The translations under genes and the position numbers were made by a program. From Antrihabitans stalactiti (GTDB taxonomy: Bacteria > Actinomycetota > Actinomycetes > Mycobacteriales > Mycobacteriaceae): a DNA stretch of 64,000 bases. Positions within the stretch are counted from its first letter, which is position 1; the number at the start of each line of letters is the position of its first letter. Of this stretch, positions 1 through 8,029 are shown one piece after another. The stretch covers positions 186,001-250,000 of the forward strand of contig NZ_VCQU01000006.1 in the NCBI RefSeq assembly GCF_012932915.1, given 5' to 3'. The notes under the pieces are model-generated. The model searched no databases and had not been told where the DNA came from. It saw nothing but the letters and a program-made list of their open reading frames with translations.

Positions 1-290
1 TGCACCACGATCGCGACAAGGCGCACGCGCGAGGGTCCAAGGACATCTTCGTCAACATCCTCACCGACACCGGACTGGTGCAGCGGTTCATCACCGACTG
101 GGCAGGTCCGCGGGCGGTCGTTCACTCGATCAAGTTGCGTTTGGGCGTCCCGTGGTACGCCTATGACACCGTGACGTTCAGCGGCGAGGTGATTGCCGTC
201 GACGGCGAGAGAGTGACCGTCGACGTGCTTGGCGCCGACAGCCTGGGCGACCACATCACCGCCAAAGTTGTTGTGGGGGTGCCACAGTGA
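1..290 (+). CDS. chsH1: MaoC-like hydratase subunit ChsH1 (5' end outside window)
   Basis: This is the C-terminal ~95 residues of a small hot-dog-fold protein; the frame is open from the window edge and ends with TGA at 288-290. In the ChsH1-ChsH2 pair of mycobacteria and rhodococci, this type of subunit hydrates the C22-C17 enoyl-CoA of the degraded cholesterol side chain. The assignment rests on the hot-dog-like sequence and on the next gene, ltp2, which starts inside its stop codon (GTGA overlap). Ltp2 is the retro-aldolase that works in complex with ChsH1-ChsH2. ChsH2 should lie just upstream, outside the window. Confidence 0.75.
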   Translation, partial: HHDRDKAHARGSKDIFVNILTDTGLVQRFITDWAGPRAVVHSIKLRLGVPWYAYDTVTFSGEVIAVDGERVTVDVLGADSLGDHITAKVVVGVPQ

Positions 291-1456
291 CCGGGTTGTC
301 GCGCAAGGCTGCAATCGTCGGAATCGGCGCCACAGAGTACTCGAAGGACTCCGGACGGAGTGAATTGCGTTTGGCGGCAGAGGCAGTCTCTGCAGCAATC
401 GCCGACGCAGGGCTGACACCGGAGGACGTCGACGGACTGACGTCGTTCACGATGGACTCGAATTCGGAATCGGCGGTCGCTCGGTCCGTCGGGATTCCGA
501 GCCTGAAGTTCTTCAGCCGCATCAACTTCGGTGGTGGCGCTGCCTGCGCGACCGTGCAGCAAGCCGCCATGGCGGTGGCGACCGGGGTCGCCGACGTCGT
601 CGTCGCATACCGCGCATTCAACGAGCGGTCTGCGACCCGATTCGGTCAGGTTTCGACCGCGTTGGCCGGTGCTCCGACGTCGTCCGGCGTCGACGCTAGC
701 TGGTCCTACCCGCACGGACTGGGAACGCCCGCCTCGCAGGTAGCGATGGTTGCCCGCCGCTACATGCACGTATATGGCGCTACGAGTGCCGATTTCGGCC
801 GCGTCGCCGTCGCGGATCGCAAACACGCTGCCGTCAACCCGGCCGCGTTCTTCTACGGCAAACCGATCACGCTCGAGGACCATCAGCAGTCGCGCTGGAT
901 CGCGGAGCCACTGCACCTGTTGGACTGTTGCCAGGAATCCGACGGCGGCATCGCGATCGTCGTCACCTCGGCCGAACGAGCGAAAGACCTGCCGAACAAG
1001 CCTGTGGTCATCGCCGCTGCGGCACAAGGTGCTGGGTCGGACCAATTCATCATGACCAGCTACTACCGCGACGCCATGACGGGACTGCCGGAAATGGGTC
1101 TGGTCGGAAAGCAGCTGTGGGAGCAGTCGGGCCTTGGGCCACAAGACATGCAGACAGCAGTGCTCTACGACCACTTCACCCCGTTCGTGTTGATGCAGCT
1201 CGAAGAGCTCGGGTTCTGCGGTCGCGGCGAGGCGAAGGATTTCATTTCCGACGGGGCGATCGAGATCGGTGGTCGGCTGCCGATCAATACGCACGGCGGC
1301 CAGCTCGGCGAGGCCTATATCCACGGGATGAACGGAATTGCCGAGGGTGTCAGGCAAATTCGAGGCACCTCGGTCAACCAAGTCAAGTCGGTCGAGAATG
1401 TCCTCGTCACTGCTGGAACGGGCGTCCCGACGTCAGGCTTGGTCCTCACCCACTAG
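287..1456 (+). CDS. ltp2: Ltp2, thiolase-fold steroid side-chain retro-aldolase
   Basis: A 389-residue protein of the thiolase/SCP-x superfamily without a fused sterol-carrier domain. It begins with GTG at 287, overlapping the chsH1 stop. The N-terminus has the family opening (KAAIVGIGATEYSK), followed by a Gly-rich segment and a C-terminal THGGQLGEAYIHG stretch. Known Ltp2 proteins cleave 17-hydroxy-3-oxo-4-pregnene-20-carboxyl-CoA to androstenedione and propionyl-CoA, the last step of cholesterol side-chain removal. The overlap with chsH1 fits translational coupling of the hydratase/aldolase complex. A perfect 42-nt palindrome follows its stop. Confidence 0.88.
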   Translation: MTGLSRKAAIVGIGATEYSKDSGRSELRLAAEAVSAAIADAGLTPEDVDGLTSFTMDSNSESAVARSVGIPSLKFFSRINFGGGAACATVQQAAMAVATGVADVVVAYRAFNERSATRFGQVSTALAGAPTSSGVDASWSYPHGLGTPASQVAMVARRYMHVYGATSADFGRVAVADRKHAAVNPAAFFYGKPITLEDHQQSRWIAEPLHLLDCCQESDGGIAIVVTSAERAKDLPNKPVVIAAAAQGAGSDQFIMTSYYRDAMTGLPEMGLVGKQLWEQSGLGPQDMQTAVLYDHFTPFVLMQLEELGFCGRGEAKDFISDGAIEIGGRLPINTHGGQLGEAYIHGMNGIAEGVRQIRGTSVNQVKSVENVLVTAGTGVPTSGLVLTH

Positions 1457-1458
1457 GT

Positions 1459-1500
1459 CGTGAGTCTTTTTGGAGTCTATAGACTCCAAAAAGACTCACG
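1459..1500. repeat. Palindromic intergenic repeat A, copy 1
   Basis: A perfect 42-nt palindrome: an arm beginning CGTGAGTCTTTTTGGAGTC, a TATA centre, then the exact reverse complement. It lies between ltp2 and the next gene on the same strand. Related copies are at 14831-14870 and 32855-32896. The arm's single variable base is T here (pairing with A). It may act as a bidirectional terminator or a protein-binding site; there is no T-run after the stem. Confidence 0.9.
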
Positions 1501-1514
1501 AGGGAGATGTGTGC

Positions 1515-1985
1515 ATGACGATTATCGGTCGTGTGAATCACTTGGCCTCGACCCATCTCGCTGGCCGCGCACGCGCGTTTTCGCGATTCCACCAACGTCG
1601 GAAGGCGCAGGGCAAAGGCAAACTGCTCGACCGCTTTTTCGGTGCGCCCACCTTCTTGCTCACTGTTCGAGGTCGAAAGAGTGGCGAACTGCGCAGCGTC
1701 CCATTGATGCTCACACGACGCGGCGACGACATCGTCGTGTGCGGCTCGAACGGCGGAAGCGCAAAGCCTCCGCCGTGGTACCTGAATCTCCGAGATGCGG
1801 GCAAGGCAGCTGTGAATGTCGACGGCGCACAGTGGGAGGTCACCGCGCGTAATGCCGAGGGCGCGGAGCGAGACGAGTGTTGGAAGCTCCTCAATCAGAC
1901 CTACCCACATTTTGCGACCTATCAGAAGCTCACCGAACGTGTTCTCCCCGTTGTGGTGCTAGAGCGTGTGCCTGTGCAGCACTAG
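1515..1985 (+). CDS. Deazaflavin (F420)-type nitroreductase family protein
   Basis: A 156-residue protein of the Ddn/DUF385 split-barrel family. ATG 1515 is chosen because AGGGAGA lies 7 bases upstream (1501-1507) and the longer reading would run through the palindrome. The motif LTVRGRKSGELRSVPLM, followed by NLRDAGKAAVNVDGAQW, is typical of family members that bind cofactor F420 and reduce or protect against quinones. The substrate cannot be read from sequence. It lies alone after a palindromic repeat and 17 bases before gntP, so it may be read with gntP-gntK. Confidence 0.75.
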   Translation: MTIIGRVNHLASTHLAGRARAFSRFHQRRKAQGKGKLLDRFFGAPTFLLTVRGRKSGELRSVPLMLTRRGDDIVVCGSNGGSAKPPPWYLNLRDAGKAAVNVDGAQWEVTARNAEGAERDECWKLLNQTYPHFATYQKLTERVLPVVVLERVPVQH

Positions 1986-2002
1986 GGCGTAGTGTCTGCC
2001 GA

Positions 2003-3361
2003 ATGAGCAACGCGCAGCTCATCACTGCAGCAATTGTTGGTGTTGGCGTCATTATCGCGCTCATCACCTGGTTGAAACTCCATCCCTTTCTGGCGCTTGC
2101 CATCGGTGCAATCGGAGTAGGAATTGGCGCCGGCCTCGGCCCCGCCAATTCGGTGAAGTCATTCACCACAGGCTTCGGATCCACCATGGGAAGCGTCGGC
2201 CTTCTGATCGGCTTCGGCGCCATGTTCGGCAAGTTGCTTGCCGATTCAGGTGGCGCGGACCGCGTCGTCGACACCCTCGTCAACCGATCCAGTGACGCGG
2301 CGTTGCCGTGGACGATGGGTCTGGTCGGCGCAGTGATCGGCCTACCGATGTTCTTCGAAATCGGTGTGGTGCTGCTGATTCCGGTCATCATTCTGGTCGC
2401 ACGCCGATCCGGCTTGCCCCTGATGAAGATAGCGATCCCGACGCTTGCCGGGCTGTCGGCGATGCACGGGCTCGTTCCGCCACACCCTGGCCCGTTGATT
2501 GCGATCGACGCGTTGAAAGCGAATCTCGGTCTGACGCTGGGGCTCGGCGTGCTGATAGCGATCCCGACTGTCGTCATCGCGGGACCGTTGTTCGGCAAGC
2601 TCGCCGCCAAGTGGGTTGACGTCCCCGTTCCGGATCTTTTTCAGACCGCCGAAGACGAGACGGACGCCGACGGCAAGGTCATCGTGCAGCAGCGTCCTTC
2701 GTTCGCGGTCACGATGGTCGCGATCGCGTTGCCTGTGGTGTTGATGCTCGGCAAGGCACTCGGGGATGTCGTTGCCGAAGACTCGAAGTGGTGGCTCAAG
2801 ACGGGTCTCGACTTCTTCGGTACACCGGTCATCGCGCTTGGTCTGGCGGTCCTGGTTGGACTGGTCCTGCTCGGTCGCGGCGGCGGCATGGACCGCGCTG
2901 CGTTGTCGAAGACCCTCGAGAGTTCGCTGCCACCCATCGCCGGAATTCTGCTGATCGTCGGCGCAGGCGGCGGCTTCAAACAGGTACTCATCGACACCGG
3001 GATAGCCAACGTCATCGCCGATGCGATCAAGGACAGCTCGCTCCCTGTGCTGCTCCTCGCCTGGATCGTTGCGGTTCTCATTCGGGTCGCCACAGGGTCG
3101 GCCACTGTCGCAACCGTGACCGCATCCGGCATCCTCGCGCCTGTTGCCGTCGACCTCTCGACGACGCACGTCTCGTTGATGGTGCTCGCGATCGGTTCGG
3201 GTTCGCTGTTCCTCAGCCACGTCAACGACGCCGGGTTCTGGCTGGTCAAGGAATATCTCGGTGTCACGGTCGTCCAGAACCTGAAGACCTGGACCGCCAT
3301 GGAATGCATAATCTCCGTCTGTGGATTGGCGGGCGTACTCGCTTTGAGCGTGGTCGTATGA
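2003..3361 (+). CDS. gntP: GntP-family gluconate:H+ symporter
   Basis: A 452-residue integral membrane protein with about a dozen hydrophobic segments. The GntP-family pattern is visible: MHGLVPPHPGP near the middle, and SGSLFLSHVNDAGFWLVKEYLGV near the end. It should import gluconate or a related sugar acid. ATG 2003 is preferred because an upstream in-frame GTG would place the start inside the preceding gene and add a non-hydrophobic tail. The next gene is gluconokinase, whose ATG overlaps this stop (ATGA), so uptake and phosphorylation are coupled. Confidence 0.87.
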   Translation: MSNAQLITAAIVGVGVIIALITWLKLHPFLALAIGAIGVGIGAGLGPANSVKSFTTGFGSTMGSVGLLIGFGAMFGKLLADSGGADRVVDTLVNRSSDAALPWTMGLVGAVIGLPMFFEIGVVLLIPVIILVARRSGLPLMKIAIPTLAGLSAMHGLVPPHPGPLIAIDALKANLGLTLGLGVLIAIPTVVIAGPLFGKLAAKWVDVPVPDLFQTAEDETDADGKVIVQQRPSFAVTMVAIALPVVLMLGKALGDVVAEDSKWWLKTGLDFFGTPVIALGLAVLVGLVLLGRGGGMDRAALSKTLESSLPPIAGILLIVGAGGGFKQVLIDTGIANVIADAIKDSSLPVLLLAWIVAVLIRVATGSATVATVTASGILAPVAVDLSTTHVSLMVLAIGSGSLFLSHVNDAGFWLVKEYLGVTVVQNLKTWTAMECIISVCGLAGVLALSVVV

Positions 3362-3852
3362 CGATTCTCGTGGTGATGGGCGTCGCTGGTTCCGGCAAAT
3401 CCACCGTCGCAGGGATTCTCGCGAAACGGCTCGGTTGGGATCTGCAAGAAGGCGACGAGCTGCACCCCAAGGCGAACGTCGAGAAGATGGCGTCGGGCCA
3501 TCCGCTGACCGACGAAGACCGTTGGCCCTGGCTCGAACTCATCGCGAAATGGATAGCGGGACAGATTGATTCGGGTAAGTCGGGCATAGTCACGTGCTCG
3601 GCGCTCAAGCACAGTTATCGCGACGTCCTTCGTTGCGACGGTGTGGTGTTCGTGCAGCTGTCGGGGTCGCGCGAGCAGATCAGCGAGCGCCTCGAGCATC
3701 GGCAAGGCCATTACATGCCGCCGTCGTTGCTGACATCTCAGCTCGACACGCTCGAGCCTCCCGGCCAGGACGAACATGCGATCGTCGTCGACATCGCCCA
3801 AACGCCTGAGCAGATCGCATCGGAGGTCATCGCAGCCCTTCCTCCTACCTGA
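3358..3852 (+). CDS. gntK: Gluconokinase
   Basis: A 164-residue P-loop kinase with Walker A motif GVAGSGKST at residues ~8-16, then EGDELHPKANVEKMASGHPLTDEDRWPWL, the gluconokinase signature. CSALKHSYRD and QGHYMPPSLLTSQLDTLE are also conserved. It phosphorylates gluconate to 6-phosphogluconate for the pentose phosphate pathway. Start ATG 3358 overlaps the gntP stop. It is the last gene of the small gluconate operon. No GntR-type regulator gene is present nearby. Confidence 0.92.
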   Translation: MTILVVMGVAGSGKSTVAGILAKRLGWDLQEGDELHPKANVEKMASGHPLTDEDRWPWLELIAKWIAGQIDSGKSGIVTCSALKHSYRDVLRCDGVVFVQLSGSREQISERLEHRQGHYMPPSLLTSQLDTLEPPGQDEHAIVVDIAQTPEQIASEVIAALPPT

Positions 3853-3876
3853 ACACTTAGTAGGATGGGAGAAATG

Positions 3877-3895
3877 CCCGGTCACGAGTGCCGGG
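3877..3895 (+). terminator. Possible rho-independent terminator after gntK
   Basis: CCCGG-T-CAC / GTG-CCGGG can form an 8-bp stem with one bulged T and a GA loop, followed by GGTTTGGGGTT. It sits between gntK and the next operon and covers the alternative GTG start at 3888, supporting the ATG at 3912 for the downstream gene. The tail is weak for a terminator. Confidence 0.35.
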
Positions 3896-3911
3896 GGTTT
3901 GGGGTTACCCG

Positions 3912-4853
3912 ATGCGTGTTGCGGAGAATGGTTTCCGCCGAGCCGCGGCGGTGCTGGCGCTTGTAATCGTCGCGGCGATTGCGCTGCGGGGCTACGTCCC
4001 GGGCGCCGACCCCATTCCGAAGCAGCGGTCGACGTCGAGTCCGGCAACAATCATCGCGATCGTGTCGATCATGAGTATCGCGATCGTCGTGACGTTCATC
4101 GGTTTGCTCCAATTGCTGCGCCGACGCAAGAGCGCTGCCGTTCTCATCGTTCGAGACAGCGGCGCTGACGGTCCCCGCGGTCTGCGTAAGCGGCTGCTGT
4201 ACCTGGCTGCTGCCGCAGTACTCGTCTTCGCCATCGCGACTGCGTTATCGACGATGAGCCTCGGCCGATCCCACGAAGACACAGCACCGCCGACACAGGC
4301 GAACGAGCAGCAAAGCGACGCCGAGACCCAAGACAAAACACCTCCGCCCGAGGAAGCACCCGCGCCGGAAGAGAATCCGCTTCTCATCCCGCTGCTCGGC
4401 GCCCAGGCTCTCCTTTTGGTCGGCTTGATGATCGTGGGCGGAATCATCGTGGTTCGACGATCGGCAGTTTCGGACAACGAACAGTTCCGGATCGCACCGT
4501 TCGACGAGTCGACAGAGTCGGTGTCGGACACGCTCGCGCGCGCGGCGGCGTTGGGATTGGCCGAGATTGCCGACCCAGACCGCGAACCTAGAGCAGCGAT
4601 CATCGCCTGTTACGCAGCAATGGAACGTGCGCTCGCCGAGGCGCCCGATGCTGCGCCTCACGAGTCCGACACCCCGACCGAGGTGCTTGCGCGTGCGGTC
4701 GACCATGGTGTGCTGCATTCTGACGCCGCTGCGACACTGGTCGCTTTGTTCACCGAAGCGCGGTTCAGTCCACATCGGATGACCGAGGAACAACGCACAA
4801 TCGCAATCGACATGCTGCAGTTGGTATCCGCGGACCTGCGCGGTGCGTCGTGA
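3912..4853 (+). CDS. Membrane protein with C-terminal DUF4129 domain
   Basis: About 313 residues. There are hydrophobic segments near residues 10-28, 48-66, 95-115 and 158-180, an acidic/proline-rich linker (~120-155), and a cytoplasmic C-terminal DUF4129-like helical region (ACYAAMERALAEA...PTEVLARAV...LFTEARFSPH). Such proteins accompany MoxR ATPases and DUF58 proteins and are often fused to transglutaminases; here the domain stands alone. Start ATG 3912 is favoured over GTG 3888, which lies in a hairpin. It opens a five-gene operon in which every gene overlaps the next by four bases. Confidence 0.72.
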   Translation: MRVAENGFRRAAAVLALVIVAAIALRGYVPGADPIPKQRSTSSPATIIAIVSIMSIAIVVTFIGLLQLLRRRKSAAVLIVRDSGADGPRGLRKRLLYLAAAAVLVFAIATALSTMSLGRSHEDTAPPTQANEQQSDAETQDKTPPPEEAPAPEENPLLIPLLGAQALLLVGLMIVGGIIVVRRSAVSDNEQFRIAPFDESTESVSDTLARAAALGLAEIADPDREPRAAIIACYAAMERALAEAPDAAPHESDTPTEVLARAVDHGVLHSDAAATLVALFTEARFSPHRMTEEQRTIAIDMLQLVSADLRGAS

Positions 4854-5329
4854 AGATCCTGCTCGGCGGGATCGCGCTCGTCCTTGTCGTCGAAGCGATG
4901 GTGCTCGGCGTCGGCGGGCGATCCATCGTGCTCGTCGTGACCGGAGTCGCGGTTGCCTTCGCACTCCTGTCTTTGCGTTGGTGGTTCATCGGGTCTTCCG
5001 ACGAGCCAGTCAGCGCCACCGACTCGCAAGCGGCCGAATCCCTGGAACGCTGGCGCGCCCGGACCGAGATCATGGTCGCGTGGGCCGACGGCAACCGCGG
5101 CGCGTGGGATCGCCACTTGCGCCCGATACTTGCCCGCGAGTTTTCGATGTCGACCGGGCACCGGCCGGCAAAGAATCCAGCCGCGCACGACGCGGCTGGG
5201 CGAATGCTCTTCGGTTCCGAATTGTGGGAGTGGGTAGACCCAAGTGCGGCGTCGCATGCCCGCCGCGATGAGCCAGCCCCTGGTCGAGCAGCTCTCGACG
5301 AGATACTCGAGCGATTGGAGAGCATATGA
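4850..5329 (+). CDS. Small membrane protein of the MoxR/DUF58 operon
   Basis: 159 residues; GTG start at 4850 inside the preceding stop (GTGA). Two hydrophobic helices (~3-18 and ~25-45, ending LLSLRWWFIG) are followed by a soluble tail with WADGNRGAWDRHLRPILAREF. This tail pattern recurs in actinobacterial MoxR/DUF58 clusters, but I know no assigned function. The four-base overlaps on both sides indicate co-translation with the DUF4129 protein and MoxR. Confidence 0.65.
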   Translation: MKILLGGIALVLVVEAMVLGVGGRSIVLVVTGVAVAFALLSLRWWFIGSSDEPVSATDSQAAESLERWRARTEIMVAWADGNRGAWDRHLRPILAREFSMSTGHRPAKNPAAHDAAGRMLFGSELWEWVDPSAASHARRDEPAPGRAALDEILERLESI

Positions 5330-6285
5330 CGACGACTGCGCAGGTCACGACCGAGCGTGCCGAGGCTGTGCTGAACGAGCTGGAACGAGTGATCGTCGGC
5401 AAGCGCAGTGCGCTGACACTGATTCTCATCACGGTCCTCTCCGGTGGACACGTGCTCATCGAGGACCTGCCCGGGCTTGGCAAGACGTTGATCGCCCGCT
5501 CGTTCGCCGCCGCACTCGGACTGGACTTCGCGCGCGTCCAGTTCACCCCGGACCTTCTACCCGCCGACCTGCTCGGCTCGACCATCTACGACATGCAGTC
5601 CGGGCGGTTCGACTTCCGAGCCGGTCCCGTATTCACCAATCTGTTGATGGCCGACGAGATCAACCGCACGCCACCCAAAACTCAGGCAGCGCTGCTCGAA
5701 GCGATGGGGGAGGGCCAGGTCAGCATCGACGGTGAAACCCGCAAACTGCCCTCGCCGTTCGTAGTCCTCGCCACCGACAACCCGATCGAGTACGAAGGCA
5801 CCTACCCGCTGCCCGAGGCTCAGCTGGACCGTTTCGCCATCCGCCTTCGCATCGGTTACCTGTCCGAGTCCGACGAGAAGGACATGCTGCGCAGGCGGCT
5901 CGATCGCGGATCGGCACCACATGTCGTCAACCGAATCGTCGACGCGTCCGATCTCACGGCCATGCGGGAATCGGTCGAAAGCGTGACAGTGCACCCAGAC
6001 GTTCTGCACTACGTCGTCGCGATCGCCTCCGCGACCCGCAACCATCCGCAGGTCGAGGTGGGTGCGAGCCCCCGCGCCGAACTCGACCTCGTGCAGCTCT
6101 CCCGCGCTCGTGCCTTGTTGCTGGGACGCGATTACGTCATCCCCGAAGACGTGAAAGCGCTTGCGGTACCAGCGATTGCGCACCGTATCAGCCTTCGTCC
6201 GGAAATGTGGGTCCGGCGCATTCACGGCGAAGACGTGGTCGAGGAGCTGCTGCGCCGGCTGCCCGCACCCCGGGCCTCGGCATGA
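5326..6285 (+). CDS. MoxR-family AAA+ ATPase
   Basis: 319 residues. Walker A DLPGLGKTLIARSFA lies near residues 46-60, and Walker B LLMADEINRTPPKTQAALLEAMGEGQV near 106-132. Sensor-region ATDNPIEYEGTYPLPEAQLDRF and a C-terminal lid domain follow. MoxR ATPases act as chaperone-like partners for DUF58/VWA proteins in assembling or remodelling cell-envelope or enzyme complexes. The neighbours (DUF4129 upstream, DUF58 downstream, all ATGA/GTGA overlapped) match this module. The substrate is unknown. Confidence 0.9.
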   Translation: MTTTAQVTTERAEAVLNELERVIVGKRSALTLILITVLSGGHVLIEDLPGLGKTLIARSFAAALGLDFARVQFTPDLLPADLLGSTIYDMQSGRFDFRAGPVFTNLLMADEINRTPPKTQAALLEAMGEGQVSIDGETRKLPSPFVVLATDNPIEYEGTYPLPEAQLDRFAIRLRIGYLSESDEKDMLRRRLDRGSAPHVVNRIVDASDLTAMRESVESVTVHPDVLHYVVAIASATRNHPQVEVGASPRAELDLVQLSRARALLLGRDYVIPEDVKALAVPAIAHRISLRPEMWVRRIHGEDVVEELLRRLPAPRASA

Positions 6286-7529
6286 ACCCAGTCGATGACG
6301 GAGTCGAACTCCGTTGGGGCCCTTCGCCGATGGCAGCAGCGATCGCGACCTGCGGCGCGGCCGCCCTGGCAGCAGCAGTAATCGCCGGAAGTTGGCAGCT
6401 GGTCGTCTTTGCCGCGCCGTTCCTCGGCGTGCTCGTGTCGATCGCGTGGCAGTTGCCCGCCGGAACGGTCAAAGGCGAAGCCAGCCAACCGTTGTCGCGC
6501 TGTTTCGAGACCGAAGACGTCGAAGTGACCGTGTCCGTTTCGGTCGACAGCGCCGCGACCGTGACCAAACTTCACGTGCCGCCGATCGCTGGGCTGCAAT
6601 GCGATGTCACAGCGGACGTGGACCAGGTCGAGCTGCGCTGCTCGGCGAAACGCTGGGGCAGGTACCCGATTCCGGTGCACGTGCATGTGGTGTCGAGCAG
6701 CGGGCTATTCAGCGGCACAGCGGTTCTCGACGCGGCCGAGGTGCACGTCTATCCGTTGTCGGCTCCGCAGAACGCCGGCATCCCGCGCACCGAACTCCCG
6801 GACCGGCTCGGTACGCATCTGACGCGGCACCACGGTCCTGGAGTCGAATACGCCGACATTCGCGCCTACGTTCCTGGCGATCAACTGCGAACCGTCAACT
6901 GGGCGGTCAGCGCCCGGCGCGGCAGGCTGCATGTCACCGAACGACTCACCGACCGCGCGGCTGATGTCGTCGTCCTGATCGACACCTATCCGCAGGCGCC
7001 GGGGCCGGCGACCGAGGCGACCGAGCGGTCCGTGCGTGGCGCGACGCAGGTCGTGCAGAGCGCATTGCGGCGAGGCGATCGAGCAGGAATTGCCGGGCTC
7101 GGAATGCATCCGCGGTGGCTCGGCGCCGACATCGGCAGGCGACAGTTCTACCGCGTGCTAGACACGGTCCTCGACGTCGGCAGTGACTCGATACCGAGTA
7201 CCGGAACCTTGGTGCCGCGGGCGGCAATCCCTAACGGAGCCATCGTGATCGCGTTTTCGACGATGCTCGATACCCAATTCGCGCTTGCCCTGATCGACCT
7301 CCGTAAGCGTGGTCATACGGTCGTGGCGATCGATGTGCTGGAGGGTGCACCGTTCGAAGGCGAGATCGCGCCGATGATCGCGCGGATGTGGCGGATCGAG
7401 CGGTCCGCGATGTATCGCGACATGACGACCGTCGGAGTCGACGTGGTCGCCTGGCCATCGGGAATCACCCTCGACCAGGCGATGCGCCTGGTTCCCGAGC
7501 GGCGCAGGCAAGTTCGGAAGCGCGCATGA
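6282..7529 (+). CDS. DUF58 domain protein
   Basis: 415 residues. Two hydrophobic helices near the N-terminus (~18-55) anchor it. The DUF58 signature HHGPGVEYADIRAYVPGDQLRTVNW lies at ~185-210, followed by a VWA-like fold with VVVLIDTYP in the metal-site region. ATG 6282 overlaps the moxR stop. It is the expected partner of the upstream MoxR ATPase. DUF58 proteins are thought to serve as membrane-linked receptors or adaptors; what this one acts on is not visible. Confidence 0.85.
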   Translation: MNPVDDGVELRWGPSPMAAAIATCGAAALAAAVIAGSWQLVVFAAPFLGVLVSIAWQLPAGTVKGEASQPLSRCFETEDVEVTVSVSVDSAATVTKLHVPPIAGLQCDVTADVDQVELRCSAKRWGRYPIPVHVHVVSSSGLFSGTAVLDAAEVHVYPLSAPQNAGIPRTELPDRLGTHLTRHHGPGVEYADIRAYVPGDQLRTVNWAVSARRGRLHVTERLTDRAADVVVLIDTYPQAPGPATEATERSVRGATQVVQSALRRGDRAGIAGLGMHPRWLGADIGRRQFYRVLDTVLDVGSDSIPSTGTLVPRAAIPNGAIVIAFSTMLDTQFALALIDLRKRGHTVVAIDVLEGAPFEGEIAPMIARMWRIERSAMYRDMTTVGVDVVAWPSGITLDQAMRLVPERRRQVRKRA

Positions 7530-8029
7530 ACGTCTTGGTCGGGCTCATGATGGTCGCCGCGACGGTGCCCGATGCGCCGATGATCGCGTGGATTGTCTCG
7601 GGTATTTCCGCCGTCTTGGTCCTCGCGAGTGCCTTCAGCCGAACTGCAGCGACGGGCGCGATCGTTGTCGCGATCGTCGCTCTGGCGCTGAGTAATCCGC
7701 CCTTGTTGCTCGCTGCGATCGCCGGCCTGTCGGCAGTCCTGTTCCTGCTGTTGTCGTTTGGGCGAGCCGGGCTGGTATCGCTCACGGGTGCACTGTTGTT
7801 CACCGGTGTGGCGATGCTTGTTTCGCTCGCGCCCGTCGAGCTTCCGTGGGTGCCGGTGGTGGCGCCGGTCGTTGTGGTCGCGTTGTTCGCCGTGGCGGTC
7901 TGGCCCTATGCGAGCGTCACGACGACGTCGGCGAGGGCAGGTGCGTCGTCACGTTCTGGGACGGTCACGGCGACCAGCAACTGGCTGCCGTCACGCCAGA
8001 TTCGGCAGCGCAACGACTCACCGGGATAG
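7526..8029 (+). CDS. Small hydrophobic membrane protein, tail antisense to the next gene
   Basis: 167 residues; ATG 7526 overlaps the DUF58 stop. About five hydrophobic stretches fill residues 1-130, ending FAVAVWPYASV. The last ~36 residues are polar, Ser/Thr/Arg-rich, and encoded opposite the 3' end of the minus-strand hydratase gene (124-nt tail-to-tail overlap). The tail looks like read-through of antisense codons rather than a conserved domain. No family is recognised; it closes the DUF4129/MoxR/DUF58 operon. Confidence 0.6.
   Translation: MNVLVGLMMVAATVPDAPMIAWIVSGISAVLVLASAFSRTAATGAIVVAIVALALSNPPLLLAAIAGLSAVLFLLLSFGRAGLVSLTGALLFTGVAMLVSLAPVELPWVPVVAPVVVVALFAVAVWPYASVTTTSARAGASSRSGTVTATSNWLPSRQIRQRNDSPG

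Noticed and set aside
161-1381. Long minus-strand open frame opposite ltp2 (406 codons)
   Set aside because: It is antisense to a well-recognised thiolase-family gene, has no family features and is Arg/His-rich, as usual for shadows of high-GC genes.
1932-1945. KstR-like GAACGTGTTC within the nitroreductase gene
   Set aside because: It is inside coding sequence, both outer consensus bases mismatch, and no promoter position fits.
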